Shown in pieces: positions 34,113 to 42,975 of a DNA stretch of 64,000 bases. Every line of letters begins with the position of its first letter. Position 1 is the first letter of the stretch. Source of the stretch: Pseudomonas sp. 31-12 (GTDB taxonomy: Bacteria; Pseudomonadota; Gammaproteobacteria; Pseudomonadales; Pseudomonadaceae); NCBI RefSeq assembly GCF_003151075.1, contig NZ_CP029482.1, positions 4,340,001 through 4,404,000 of the forward strand, written 5' to 3'. A program made the position numbers and the translations under genes. Under the pieces are notes generated by a model. That model worked only from the letters and a program-made list of their open reading frames with translations, searched no databases and was not told the DNA's origin.

Positions 34113-34760
34113 ATGGACGGTTCATCAGCCAAAAGCCTAAGCATTGCCAACCCGAGCGAGTCCAACCTGACTTCGACCGTGCTCGATCAAGATCTGCGGA
34201 TCCTATTCCTGACCGCCGCCAACCCCGGCGCAGGTACCACCACCAGTGCCCTGGCTCTTGCCAGCCAGCTGGCGCAAATGAGCAGCGGCGAGGTGCTGCT
34301 GGTCGATGCCAGCCAGTCCTCGACCAACCTCACGCAGCAGATGGGGCTGACCAAGGAGCGCGGTTTTCGCGACCTGCTGTTCAACACCCAGAGCCCGCCG
34401 CTGTTGCAGGACTGCGTGGTGAACGTGTCCAGCCTGCCCTTCCACATCCTGCCTAACGGCCGGTATGTGCGCGGCACTGAGCACCTGACACCCGAACGCC
34501 TGGGCCCGCTGCTCGATCAGCTCGGCAGTCAGTATCGCTTCGTGGTGATCGATGGCGACGCGGTGTACTCGGCGTCCGACACCATGATCATCAGCACCCA
34601 GGTGGACGGCGTGATCATGGTCGTGCGCTCCGAGGACACGCGCTGGGAAGTGGCGCAGGCGGCGGTTCAGCGCCTGACCCAGGCCGGCGCGAAACTGGTC
34701 GGCAGCGTGTTCAACCGACGCAAGTACTACATGCCGAAGTGGCTTTACAAAAACCTGTGA
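34113..34760 (+). CDS. CpsD/Wzc-kinase-like P-loop protein with degenerate Walker A
   Basis: A 215-residue protein of the bacterial tyrosine-kinase/MinD-like fold. In the P-loop position stands NPGAGTTTS (38-45), without the lysine that binds ATP phosphates. Walker A' is LLVDAS (62-67) instead of DxDxR. Walker B is VVIDGDA (144-150) instead of DTPP. The C-terminal end KYYMPKWLYKNL has three tyrosines, as in the phosphorylated tail of such kinases. It is probably a non-catalytic partner that controls chain length with the Wzc-like protein two genes downstream. It starts directly after the priming transferase stop. Confidence 0.75.
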   Translation: MDGSSAKSLSIANPSESNLTSTVLDQDLRILFLTAANPGAGTTTSALALASQLAQMSSGEVLLVDASQSSTNLTQQMGLTKERGFRDLLFNTQSPPLLQDCVVNVSSLPFHILPNGRYVRGTEHLTPERLGPLLDQLGSQYRFVVIDGDAVYSASDTMIISTQVDGVIMVVRSEDTRWEVAQAAVQRLTQAGAKLVGSVFNRRKYYMPKWLYKNL

Positions 34761-34782
34761 GCAATCAGAAAAGGATGACGAC

Positions 34783-35808
34783 ATGAACGCCAAGATGCTT
34801 GTCCTGCTGTTGCTGCCGCTTGCAGGTTGCACCAGCACTTCCGAAACCCAGCACATGCCGGTGAATATCCTCACGGCCTCACCGGCCAATGCCCAGGCCA
34901 CCGACATGCCCAAGGTCGAACAGACCTTGCGGCCACAGGATGTGCTGGACGTGATCTTCCACATCAGCACCAGCGGCTCGGACGCCTACCGCATCCAGTC
35001 CGGTGACCAGATCGGCCTGAACTTCACCGCCGCCAGCCAGCTCAATGGCAATCAACTGGTGCTGCCCGATGGCACCATTGAACTGCCGGGCGCCAACACC
35101 TCGGTGAAAATCGCCGGGCTGACGTCCGAACAAGCGCGTGAGGAAATCCAGCGGGCCTACCAGCGCAAACAGCTGTTCCAGCCTAACCGCAACCAGCTGT
35201 CCGTGCAGGTCATCAGCCCGCTGAGCAACGAGGCGAACCTCAAAAGTGCCCTGAACCACCCTGCGACCGGCATGAGCCGGGAGATCACCGTGGGCACCGA
35301 CGGCTACGCCAGCTTCCCGGAAATCGGCGCCGTGCCGCTGCAAGGCATGACCGTCAATCAACTGGAAACCTTCCTCAACCAACGCTACGCGAAGCTGCCG
35401 GGACGGATGACCGTCGATGTGCTGCTGAAGTCTACGGCGGGTAACGAAATCTATGTGCTGGGCGAAGTGGGCCAACCGGGTTCCTACCCGATTCGCCGGC
35501 CAGTCTCGGTGCTTGAAGCGCTGACCCTGGCCCGTGGCAGCAATACCAAGGCACGGCTCGATTCGGTGATGATCATGCGCCGCAACGGTAATCAGGTGCA
35601 GGCCGTGCGCTACGACGTCGAAAAGGCATTGGCCGGCGATGCATCGCAGATCGCCTACCTGCAGCCGGACGACATGCTCTATGTGCCCAAGACCAAACTG
35701 GCCAGCGCCGGTGAGCTCGCGCGGCAACTGGCAGACGTGGTGTTGTTCCAGGGCGTGGGCTTCAGCTTCGGCTACCGCGTCGACAACAAAGACAGTGACA
35801 GCAACTAA
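34783..35808 (+). CDS. Polysaccharide export outer-membrane lipoprotein (Wza-like)
   Basis: A 341-residue Poly_export (Wza) family protein. The signal ends in the lipobox LLPLAGC (Cys16). The polysaccharide-export domain (RPQDVLDVIFHI; YRIQSGDQIGLNF) follows and then SLBB-like beta-grasp units (IYVLGEVGQPGSYPI; LQPDDMLYVPK). The octameric channel carries the polymer through the outer membrane. An AAAAGGATGACG ribosome site lies before ATG 34783. Confidence 0.9.
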   Translation: MNAKMLVLLLLPLAGCTSTSETQHMPVNILTASPANAQATDMPKVEQTLRPQDVLDVIFHISTSGSDAYRIQSGDQIGLNFTAASQLNGNQLVLPDGTIELPGANTSVKIAGLTSEQAREEIQRAYQRKQLFQPNRNQLSVQVISPLSNEANLKSALNHPATGMSREITVGTDGYASFPEIGAVPLQGMTVNQLETFLNQRYAKLPGRMTVDVLLKSTAGNEIYVLGEVGQPGSYPIRRPVSVLEALTLARGSNTKARLDSVMIMRRNGNQVQAVRYDVEKALAGDASQIAYLQPDDMLYVPKTKLASAGELARQLADVVLFQGVGFSFGYRVDNKDSDSN

Positions 35809-35825
35809 CTCTCAGGTGACCGACC

Positions 35826-37418
35826 ATGAATCCAAAGGAAAACTACCTGCACGAGTTCTTCAGGATCTTTTTCGCCAACAAGCAGCTGGTGAAAAGAGTC
35901 TTCCTGATCTTTGCAGTGATCGCCCTGGTCTTGCCGCTGATGCTCAAACAGAGCTTCGATATCACCGCCCAGGTGATCGTGCAGTCCAAAAAACTCTCAC
36001 AGGGAGACGCCACCACATCCCTCAACCAGGAGAACGCCTCGTTCATTCCACCGTCCCTGGCGGACATGGAAACCGAGAGCAATATCCTGCGTTCGCCAGC
36101 CTTGATCCGGCAGACCATCAGCGAGTTGCGCGACAAGGGTGAGTACACGCCCACCCCTGGCGTCTTCAACAAACTGGTGACCCAGCCGTTCAAGCAGTAC
36201 GTGACCACACCGCTGCGCGAATACGTGATCAACCCGATGAAAGACGCCTTGGGCCTGGAAACTGATCCGGTGCGTGACACGGCGCTGGATGCACTGACTC
36301 AAGAGGCGATGGACAGTCTGAAAATCGAGACGCTGCCAGGCTCCAACGTGATCTCCATCATCTATAGCTTCGACAATCCGGCCCAGGGCACCAAGTTTGT
36401 TGCTGCCTTGCTGCAGAACTACTTGACCAGCCGCCAGGACCTGCAATCGATCGACTTGCCACAGTCGTTCTACGAAACCAAGAAGAAGCAGTACCAGGTG
36501 CGTCTCGATGGCCTGGAAGGCACTCGGCTGGGCTTACTTGAAGCGGTCGGCTCGTCCGATCCGAAGGAAGAAATCACCTTCCGCCTCAATGCAATCAACA
36601 CCGAAGAGCAAGCGCTCAACCTGTACCGCGATCGCCTGCTGCAAAGCCAACGCTGGCTCGAATACCTGAAAACCAGCCTGGCCGCGGCGAGCAATTCGAA
36701 ACTCAACGATTACACCTTCCCCTACACCTTCACCACCACCGTGGACAACGTGGCGTTCGAGGATCGTGAGATCAAACAGATGGGTGAAGCCCTGACCACG
36801 CAGGTCAGCCGCTACATGAACGACCTGGCGATCTTCCAGCCCGGCAGCGAACCGATGCTGTTGACCCGCGAGCAAATCGCCCGCACCCGCCAGCAGTTTC
36901 TGAAAGTGGTCAGCAACCGGATTCAGGAGCGCAACACTGACCTGGCGATTGTCAGCTCGGTGATCGACCAGAAAACCAAGCGCATTGCCGAGTTCAAGGA
37001 GCGCATCCACCAGTTGCAGGAAACCCAGAGCAAGCTGCGGCAGATGGACACCGAGATCAACGCGTTGCACGCGGCGTTCTCGACGTATGCCCAGCGCTTC
37101 GCCGAAAGCAGCAGCGCACGCTCGCTGGACAACGACCTGTCCAACGCTCGGGTGCTCAGCCCGCCGTATGAGCCTACCGAAGCGGCGTTCCCGAAACCGA
37201 TGCTGATCATTCCGTTCGGCTTGTTCACCGGTCTCTTGCTGGCGATTGCCCTGGTCTACGTGCGTGAGTTCTTCGATCACCGTTTCAAACACCCAGCGCA
37301 AATCACCCACGAACTGGGCTTGCCGGTGCTGTTGGTGATCAACGATCAGAACGCGGATCCGACCAATCCACACAGCAACTGGTCCGTGCCTGGGCTCGTG
37401 CATTGGGTGCGCAATTGA
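35826..37418 (+). CDS. Polysaccharide copolymerase, Wzz/GumC type, without kinase domain
   Basis: A 530-residue chain-length-determining protein: N-terminal membrane segment (about 24-42), a long periplasmic coiled-coil part (roughly 200-430), a second membrane segment (about 459-480) after the conserved PPYEPTEAAFPKPMLI stretch, and a short cytoplasmic tail of about 50 residues. The tail ends at residue 530 without a P-loop kinase, which fits a split system in which the kinase-like protein is separate (34113). It acts with Wza and Wzy. Confidence 0.88.
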   Translation: MNPKENYLHEFFRIFFANKQLVKRVFLIFAVIALVLPLMLKQSFDITAQVIVQSKKLSQGDATTSLNQENASFIPPSLADMETESNILRSPALIRQTISELRDKGEYTPTPGVFNKLVTQPFKQYVTTPLREYVINPMKDALGLETDPVRDTALDALTQEAMDSLKIETLPGSNVISIIYSFDNPAQGTKFVAALLQNYLTSRQDLQSIDLPQSFYETKKKQYQVRLDGLEGTRLGLLEAVGSSDPKEEITFRLNAINTEEQALNLYRDRLLQSQRWLEYLKTSLAAASNSKLNDYTFPYTFTTTVDNVAFEDREIKQMGEALTTQVSRYMNDLAIFQPGSEPMLLTREQIARTRQQFLKVVSNRIQERNTDLAIVSSVIDQKTKRIAEFKERIHQLQETQSKLRQMDTEINALHAAFSTYAQRFAESSSARSLDNDLSNARVLSPPYEPTEAAFPKPMLIIPFGLFTGLLLAIALVYVREFFDHRFKHPAQITHELGLPVLLVINDQNADPTNPHSNWSVPGLVHWVRN

Positions 37419-38503
37419 ACGCGCCGCTCATCCCTTCCCTGCCGATCATTCATTTGCTCAGCAGCGGCGGCTTCTACGGGGCTGAGCGGATGCTGCTGGA
37501 CCATTGCCTGGCGACGCCGGGGCAGCACCAGGTGCTGTTTCTCGATGCGCCGCCAGACTTGATCGCGCGGTTTCGCCAGGCGGGGGTCGACTGCCGGGGT
37601 TGCGCGGGGCTGGGGGAACTGCTGGCGCATTTGCGCCAGCGCCGGGCAGAACGGCCGTTGATCAATACGCACAATTTCAAGGGCCTGTTGTTTGGCTGGG
37701 TGGGCGCAACGCTGTTGCGCCTGCCGCTGGTGATTACGCAGCACGGTTTCACACCGCGCAGTCGCAAGCAGAAGTTCTACACCTGGCTGAGCCTGCAACT
37801 GTGCCGCACTGCGTCGGTGAATCGCGTGGTTTGCGTCGCAGAAAGCATCGCCGTGCTGTGCCGCCAGGCCAGCGTCAGGGCGGAAAAGCTGCAAGTAATT
37901 CCCAATGGTTTACCGGCGGCTCCCGGACTGCCACCGCACAACGTGGGCCGCCAGCGTTGGCTGGCGGGTTATGTCGGGCGGCTGAGCAGTGAAAAAGGCC
38001 CCGACTTTTTTCTCGATGCGCTGATTCCACTCTGCCGGCAACACCCGCAACTGGACGCCGTGATGCTCGGCGACGGCCCGGAACGGGAGACGCTGCTGGC
38101 GCGCATCAACGAAGCGGGTTTGCAGGACCGCATCACCCTGCCCGGTTATCAGACCGACATGAGTGTGTGGTGGCGACAACTCGATGCGCTGGTGATCAGC
38201 TCGCGCACCGAAGGCACGCCGATGATTCTGCTCGAAGCGATGCAAGCCGGCGTGCCGGTGGTGGCGTTCGGTGTCGGCGGGATTCCCGATGTGCTGCAAG
38301 ACCGACACAACGGCCTGCTGGCGACACCCGCCGACAGCGCCGCCCTCGCCCGCCAGATCGGTTCGTTGCTGACTGAACCGACCATGGCTCGCGAGCTGAT
38401 CGACAACGCAAAACGTACGCAATTGGACCGTTACGACCTCAAGGCCCTGGCCGAACGCTGGTCGCAACTTTATCTCCGTACTGCACGGGAGGCACGCGCG
38501 TGA
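37415..38503 (+). CDS. Glycosyltransferase, GT4 family
   Basis: A protein of about 362 residues with the two Rossmann-like domains of GT-B enzymes. The N-terminal IIHLLSSGGFYGAERM and the C-terminal RTEGTPMILLEAMQAGVPVVAFGVGGIPD segments carry the E-x7-E donor-binding motif of GT4. TTG 37415 overlaps the preceding stop in TTGA; an in-frame TTG at 37403 is also possible. It uses a nucleotide sugar to extend the lipid-linked repeat unit on the cytoplasmic side. Donor and acceptor are unknown. Confidence 0.85.
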   Translation: MNAPLIPSLPIIHLLSSGGFYGAERMLLDHCLATPGQHQVLFLDAPPDLIARFRQAGVDCRGCAGLGELLAHLRQRRAERPLINTHNFKGLLFGWVGATLLRLPLVITQHGFTPRSRKQKFYTWLSLQLCRTASVNRVVCVAESIAVLCRQASVRAEKLQVIPNGLPAAPGLPPHNVGRQRWLAGYVGRLSSEKGPDFFLDALIPLCRQHPQLDAVMLGDGPERETLLARINEAGLQDRITLPGYQTDMSVWWRQLDALVISSRTEGTPMILLEAMQAGVPVVAFGVGGIPDVLQDRHNGLLATPADSAALARQIGSLLTEPTMARELIDNAKRTQLDRYDLKALAERWSQLYLRTAREARA

Positions 38504-39867
38504 TCTTTCCGCTCTCGATCGTCAGTTTGTTCGGCCTGGTCTGCCTTGGATTGCTGGCCAGCCCTTATCCGTTTCTGGCGCCGGGGGCGGTGCTGGGCCT
38601 GGTCGGTGTCGCGCTGCTTTACCGAAAACCCACGTGGGGTTTGCTCGGGATCGCGGCGCTGGTGCCGTTCGAAGGTTTCTTCAAGGACAACTCGCTGTCG
38701 GGCACCAAGTTCCTCGGCGCCTCACTGGCCGTGATCCTGATGCTGCAACTGGCCATCCACCAGATTCCCTCCGATCGCCTGCGCAGCAACATCTGGCGCT
38801 ACCTGATCTGGTTCATGGTCTTGTACCTGCTGAGCACGATCAACACCGACAACATGGGCATGTCCATGAGCCATCTGCGGGAGCTGAGTGTCGGCCTGGT
38901 GCTGTTTGTGATCACCCTGCTGATCGGCCGCGAGCTGAACATGGACCTGTTCGCCAAAATGGTCACCCTCAGTGTCACCGCGACCTGCGTGCTGGCGATA
39001 TTCTCCAGCAAATATCAGGATCAGGGTCGTGCTGCCGGCCTGCTGGAAGACCCGAACGCCTTTGCCATGCTGATCGCCTTCGCCGTGCCGCTCGGCTTGC
39101 TGTTGGTGGTGCGCAGCCCGCACTTCCTGCATCGGTTGTTCTGGGTCGCTTGCTGCATATTGCTGCTGGGCGGCATGACCAAGACCGAATCACGTTCGGG
39201 CCTGGTGGTGCTGTTCCTCAGTCTGATGATCGGCGTCTGGCACTACCGCGCCGAGCTCAAACGCATCCGTCCACGGCATCTGGGGTTTGCCATGCTGGGC
39301 CTGGTGATCGTGATTCCGCTGGCCCTTTATGCGATGCCGAAGGGGTACATCGAGCGCATTCAGTCCTTGAGCATCTTGAGCGCTGGCGCCAAGAGCCAGG
39401 ACCAATCTCTCGGCCGTCGCGCCTCGTACATCGTGGTCGGTAGCGAGATGATCCGCGAGAACCCGTTGCTGGGCACCGGCCCCGGGACGTTCCCGCTGCA
39501 CTACGCCACCACCGGTTACGCCAAGGCGTTTTCGGCCAACCGCAAAATCGGTGACCTGTACCGCCGCGCCCACAACACCTACCTGGAAATCTTCAGTGAG
39601 CTGGGGATTCCCGCCGGCCTGTTGTTCGTCGGCATGCTTGGCCTCGGCTTTTACAACCTGGTCCGCGCACGTCGTGCATGGATACAGCGAAGCAACCGCG
39701 AGCAAGCGGATCTGCTGACGCACCTGAGCATGAGTTTTCTGGCGCTTGCCCTGTTTCTGATGTTCCTCAGCGCACCTAACCAGAAGTACGTGTGGATCAT
39801 GCTCGCCCTGACCAGCGTGCTGCGTTTGAAAGCCGAACAAAGCCCACTCGTGGAGGCCAAGGCATGA
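38500..39867 (+). CDS. O-antigen polymerase/ligase-like membrane protein (Wzy)
   Basis: A 455-residue protein with about 11 membrane segments and a large periplasmic loop. The loop contains RRASYIVVGSEMIRENPLLGTGPGTFP and RRAHNTYLEIFSELGIPAG, the signature of the Wzy_C/WaaL superfamily. Within a Wzx/Wzy cluster it should be the polymerase. The GTG start lies in a GTGA overlap with the glycosyltransferase and has GGGAGG before it. Confidence 0.88.
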   Translation: MIFPLSIVSLFGLVCLGLLASPYPFLAPGAVLGLVGVALLYRKPTWGLLGIAALVPFEGFFKDNSLSGTKFLGASLAVILMLQLAIHQIPSDRLRSNIWRYLIWFMVLYLLSTINTDNMGMSMSHLRELSVGLVLFVITLLIGRELNMDLFAKMVTLSVTATCVLAIFSSKYQDQGRAAGLLEDPNAFAMLIAFAVPLGLLLVVRSPHFLHRLFWVACCILLLGGMTKTESRSGLVVLFLSLMIGVWHYRAELKRIRPRHLGFAMLGLVIVIPLALYAMPKGYIERIQSLSILSAGAKSQDQSLGRRASYIVVGSEMIRENPLLGTGPGTFPLHYATTGYAKAFSANRKIGDLYRRAHNTYLEIFSELGIPAGLLFVGMLGLGFYNLVRARRAWIQRSNREQADLLTHLSMSFLALALFLMFLSAPNQKYVWIMLALTSVLRLKAEQSPLVEAKA

Positions 39868-40832
39868 GCCGCATCAGCATTGTCATCCCGATGTACAACG
39901 AAGCCCATCACATCGCCCGGACCCTGCTGGCTGCGCAACGCGCCGCCATCGCCGCCGGGTTGGAATGCGAGCTGATCGTCGCCGACAACGGCTCCGAGGA
40001 TCAGGGCCCGCACATTGCCCGACAATTGGGCGCGCAGGTGCTGGTACTGCCAGGTTTGCTGATCGGCGCCCTGCGCAATCGCGGCGCCGCGGTCGCCACC
40101 GGCGAATGGCTGGCCTTCATCGATGCCGATGTCGAGATGCCTGAGGACTGGCTCACGCTGTTGTTGAAAATCGAACCCGCCGTTCAGGTCGACGTCCTCG
40201 GGCTGGACATGCACACCCCGGCCCAAGCGCCGTGGTATGCCGACGCCTGGCAACGCCGTACGCTGCGTCCGAACGATGAGACAGTGCAAACGGTGCGCTG
40301 GCTGCCCAGCTCCAACCTCTTGATGCGCCGCCACTGGTTCGACAAGGTCGGTGGCTTTGATGAAAACCTGCGTACCGGCGAGGACAAGGATTTCACCATG
40401 CGCCTGTCCCACTCGGGCGCCCGCCTGCTGTCAGTCAACCAGACCGTCGCGCTGCATTGGGGGTATGAGTGCAGCTGGCGTGAATGGTTGGGCAAGGAAT
40501 TCTGGCGTCAGGGCAGCCATCTGCAGCTATTGCGCAGCCACGGGATGAGCATTCGTCTGCTGCGTTTCCCGATGCTCTCGCTCGCCGCCTGGGTTCTGGA
40601 TTTCCTCGCAATCACCGCCCTGCTCGACGGGTTCCCCCACGTGGCGTTGTTCATGTTGTTCGTCACCAGTTTGCCGGCGCTTTTCCTCAGCCTGCGCCAG
40701 ACACTCAAACACCGCGATCTGCTTTTGACCCTGCAACTCTGGGGCCTGCACTGGTTGCGTCTGCACCTTGCTGGCGCCGCGTTCATCCTCAGTCTGTGTC
40801 ATTGGAAAGCCAGGAGGCCTGCCCGTGGCTGA
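39864..40832 (+). CDS. Glycosyltransferase, GT2 family
   Basis: A 322-residue GT-A enzyme: ISIVIPMYNEAHHI at the N-terminus, ELIVADNGSED, the metal-binding FIDADVEMP, and GEDKDFTMRLSHSG for the acceptor part. Two or three hydrophobic segments at the C-terminus anchor it to the membrane. ATG 39864 overlaps the polymerase stop (ATGA), with GGAGG just before; the longer open frame from 39792 is not needed. Confidence 0.87.
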   Translation: MSRISIVIPMYNEAHHIARTLLAAQRAAIAAGLECELIVADNGSEDQGPHIARQLGAQVLVLPGLLIGALRNRGAAVATGEWLAFIDADVEMPEDWLTLLLKIEPAVQVDVLGLDMHTPAQAPWYADAWQRRTLRPNDETVQTVRWLPSSNLLMRRHWFDKVGGFDENLRTGEDKDFTMRLSHSGARLLSVNQTVALHWGYECSWREWLGKEFWRQGSHLQLLRSHGMSIRLLRFPMLSLAAWVLDFLAITALLDGFPHVALFMLFVTSLPALFLSLRQTLKHRDLLLTLQLWGLHWLRLHLAGAAFILSLCHWKARRPARG

Positions 40833-41961
40833 ATTCATTTTCTGGTTGTGCCTGTTGTTGCCGGTCTACGCCTACCTGGGTTATCCGCTGCTGCTGACAA
40901 TGCTGGCGCCGTTGTTTGCAGCGCGCAGCCATGCGGCGCCGGAACCGATGAACATCAGCATCGTGATTGCCGCTCACAACGAAGCGCGGCACATCGAACA
41001 CAAGCTGCGCACCTTGCTCGCCCAGGATTATCAGCCGGCCTCGCTGCAGATCATTCTGGCCAGCGACGGTTCGACCGATGACACCGTCGCCTGTGCACGC
41101 AAAGTCATCGACCCGCGCATCACTATTCTCGACCTGCCCCGCCAGGGGAAGGCCGCGACCCTGAATGCCGGCGTTGCGTTGAGCACCTGCGATATTTTGG
41201 TGTTCACCGATGCCGACAACCAATGGTCCCGCGACACCCTCGGGCACTTGCTGGCGCCGCTGTGCGATCCGCAAGTCGGCGCCTGCGCCGGGCATATGGT
41301 GATCCCTGTCACCGGCGGTGGCCTGAGCATCGGCGACAGCCTCTATCGGCATTACGAAGGCTGGCTGCGCCGTGTGGAAAACCGCACTGGCTGCATGGTC
41401 TCCGCCGACGGCGCCCTGCTCGCCCTGCGCCGCGAGTTGTTCCAGGACGTGCCGGCCGAGGTCAACGATGACTTCTTCATCAGCACCTGTGCGCCAGTGG
41501 CGTTCAAACGCATTGTCTATGTGCCTGAAGCGCAGGTGATCGACCACGGCGTCGATGAAGCGGACAAACAATTCCGCCGCCGTCAGCGGGTCACTGTCGG
41601 GGGGCTGCAAAGCCTGGCCCAGCGCAGCGAGCTGCTCAACCCGCTGAAGCATGGCCTGTATTCGATTGCCTTGATCAGCCACAAGTTGATCCGCCGACTG
41701 GCGCCGATCCTGTTGCTGCCGCTGCTGCTGAGCAATTTCTGGCTGTGGGAAGAACACGGTTTCTATCGCCTGAGCCTGGTCGCGCAGCTGCTCGGTTACG
41801 CCGTGGCCATTGCCGGCCTGCTGGATTCGCAACACCGGTTGCCCAAACCCTTTCGCCTCGCCGCGTTCCTTCTGGTGACCCTGGTCGGGATGAGTATCGG
41901 TCTGTGGCAGTTCCTGCGGGGGCAGCGGTACGCCCAGTGGAACCCTGAGCAAAACCGTTGA
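40825..41961 (+). CDS. Membrane glycosyltransferase, GT2 family
   Basis: A 378-residue processive-looking GT2 enzyme: N-terminal membrane segment (EFIFWLCLLLPVYAYLGYPLLL), the catalytic domain (ISIVIAAHNEARHI, ASDGSTDDT, FTDADNQWS, the acceptor EVNDDFF), a QFRRRQRVTVGG segment like the QxxRW box, then three or four C-terminal membrane segments. GTG 40825 has AGGAGG at 40812-40817 and overlaps the previous gene by eight bases. The QxxRW-like box suggests a chain-building role, though single addition is also possible. Confidence 0.85.
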   Translation: MAEFIFWLCLLLPVYAYLGYPLLLTMLAPLFAARSHAAPEPMNISIVIAAHNEARHIEHKLRTLLAQDYQPASLQIILASDGSTDDTVACARKVIDPRITILDLPRQGKAATLNAGVALSTCDILVFTDADNQWSRDTLGHLLAPLCDPQVGACAGHMVIPVTGGGLSIGDSLYRHYEGWLRRVENRTGCMVSADGALLALRRELFQDVPAEVNDDFFISTCAPVAFKRIVYVPEAQVIDHGVDEADKQFRRRQRVTVGGLQSLAQRSELLNPLKHGLYSIALISHKLIRRLAPILLLPLLLSNFWLWEEHGFYRLSLVAQLLGYAVAIAGLLDSQHRLPKPFRLAAFLLVTLVGMSIGLWQFLRGQRYAQWNPEQNR

Positions 41962-41973
41962 AAGGACTGAGCC

Positions 41974-42975
41974 ATGGCAATCAAACAACTATTAAAACGT
42001 ACCAGTGGCTGGCTTTATCTCAACTCGCCGGTGGGCCGCAATCAACTGCAAGGCGCCGGTGTGATCCTGATGCTGCACCGGGTGCTGGCCAGCGACCACG
42101 CCGCCGAACTCCCCCACCGCAATGAGCTGTGTGTCGGGCCGAAGGCGTTCGAACACTTGCTGGTGTGGCTGAAAAAACACTTCGACTGCGTTTCGTTGAT
42201 GGACATCTTGCAACCGGGCAAGGTGAGGTCGGATCGCCCGAAAATCACCCTGACCTTCGACGACGGCTGGCGCGACAATGCGCTGAATGCCTTCCCGCTG
42301 CTGCAAAAATACCAGGTGCCGGCGAGCATTTTTCTCTCCACCGATTTCATTGGTAGTCGTCAGCGGTTCTGGTGGGAAAGCATCGGCGAAACCCTTTGGG
42401 GCAGCTACGGTGAACGCGCCCGGATGCAATTGATCGACTGCCTGAAAGAGCTCGGTCGGCCATTACCGGTGCCCTTCGATGAACTGGACATGGAGCGTCG
42501 CAGCCTGGCCCTGCTGCACTTTCTGCAAAGTTTGAAAACCCTCAGCCCTGCTGACCTGAATCGCCTCACCGATGAGTGCCCGGACGAGTCATTGCCCCAG
42601 GCGCTGGACTGGCATCAGGTGCGCATGCTGGAAGCCTCGGGACTGGTGCGGTTCGGCCCGCACGGTGCCAGCCATTCGATTCTCACCGGCCTCGACGATC
42701 AGCGTTTGCATGAAGAACTGAGCCGTAGCCGCGATGCCTTGCACAATGGCTGCAACCGGCCGCTGCCGGTCTATTGCTACCCCAACGGCGACAACGATGC
42801 GCGGGTGCGCGAACACGTGGCCGACCACGACTTCCCGTTTGCCCTGGGCACGGGCACCGGGATTTATCGGGGCAGCGACGATCCCTTGAACCTGCCACGC
42901 TTCGGCGTCAGTCAACGGGTGGCGCGTAATCCGCAGCTGCTTTCGTGGCGCCTGTACCGCGGGGCACGCGCATGA
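41974..42975 (+). CDS. Polysaccharide deacetylase (CE4, NodB-like)
   Basis: A 333-residue protein with the NodB-fold motif LTFDDGWRDN (Asp96/Asp97 for catalysis and metal), an FLSTDFIG strand, a late HGASHSI segment that supplies metal histidines, and the C-terminal PVYCYPNGDND. It has no signal peptide, so it should act in the cytoplasm on a lipid-linked sugar or precursor rather than on the finished polymer. A GAAAGGACTGAGCC site precedes the ATG. It removes N- or O-acetyl groups. Confidence 0.85.
   Translation: MAIKQLLKRTSGWLYLNSPVGRNQLQGAGVILMLHRVLASDHAAELPHRNELCVGPKAFEHLLVWLKKHFDCVSLMDILQPGKVRSDRPKITLTFDDGWRDNALNAFPLLQKYQVPASIFLSTDFIGSRQRFWWESIGETLWGSYGERARMQLIDCLKELGRPLPVPFDELDMERRSLALLHFLQSLKTLSPADLNRLTDECPDESLPQALDWHQVRMLEASGLVRFGPHGASHSILTGLDDQRLHEELSRSRDALHNGCNRPLPVYCYPNGDNDARVREHVADHDFPFALGTGTGIYRGSDDPLNLPRFGVSQRVARNPQLLSWRLYRGARA

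Noticed and set aside
42945..42971. Upstream start for the flippase
   Set aside because: It would add nine residues inside the deacetylase gene; the ATGA overlap start matches the layout of the operon.
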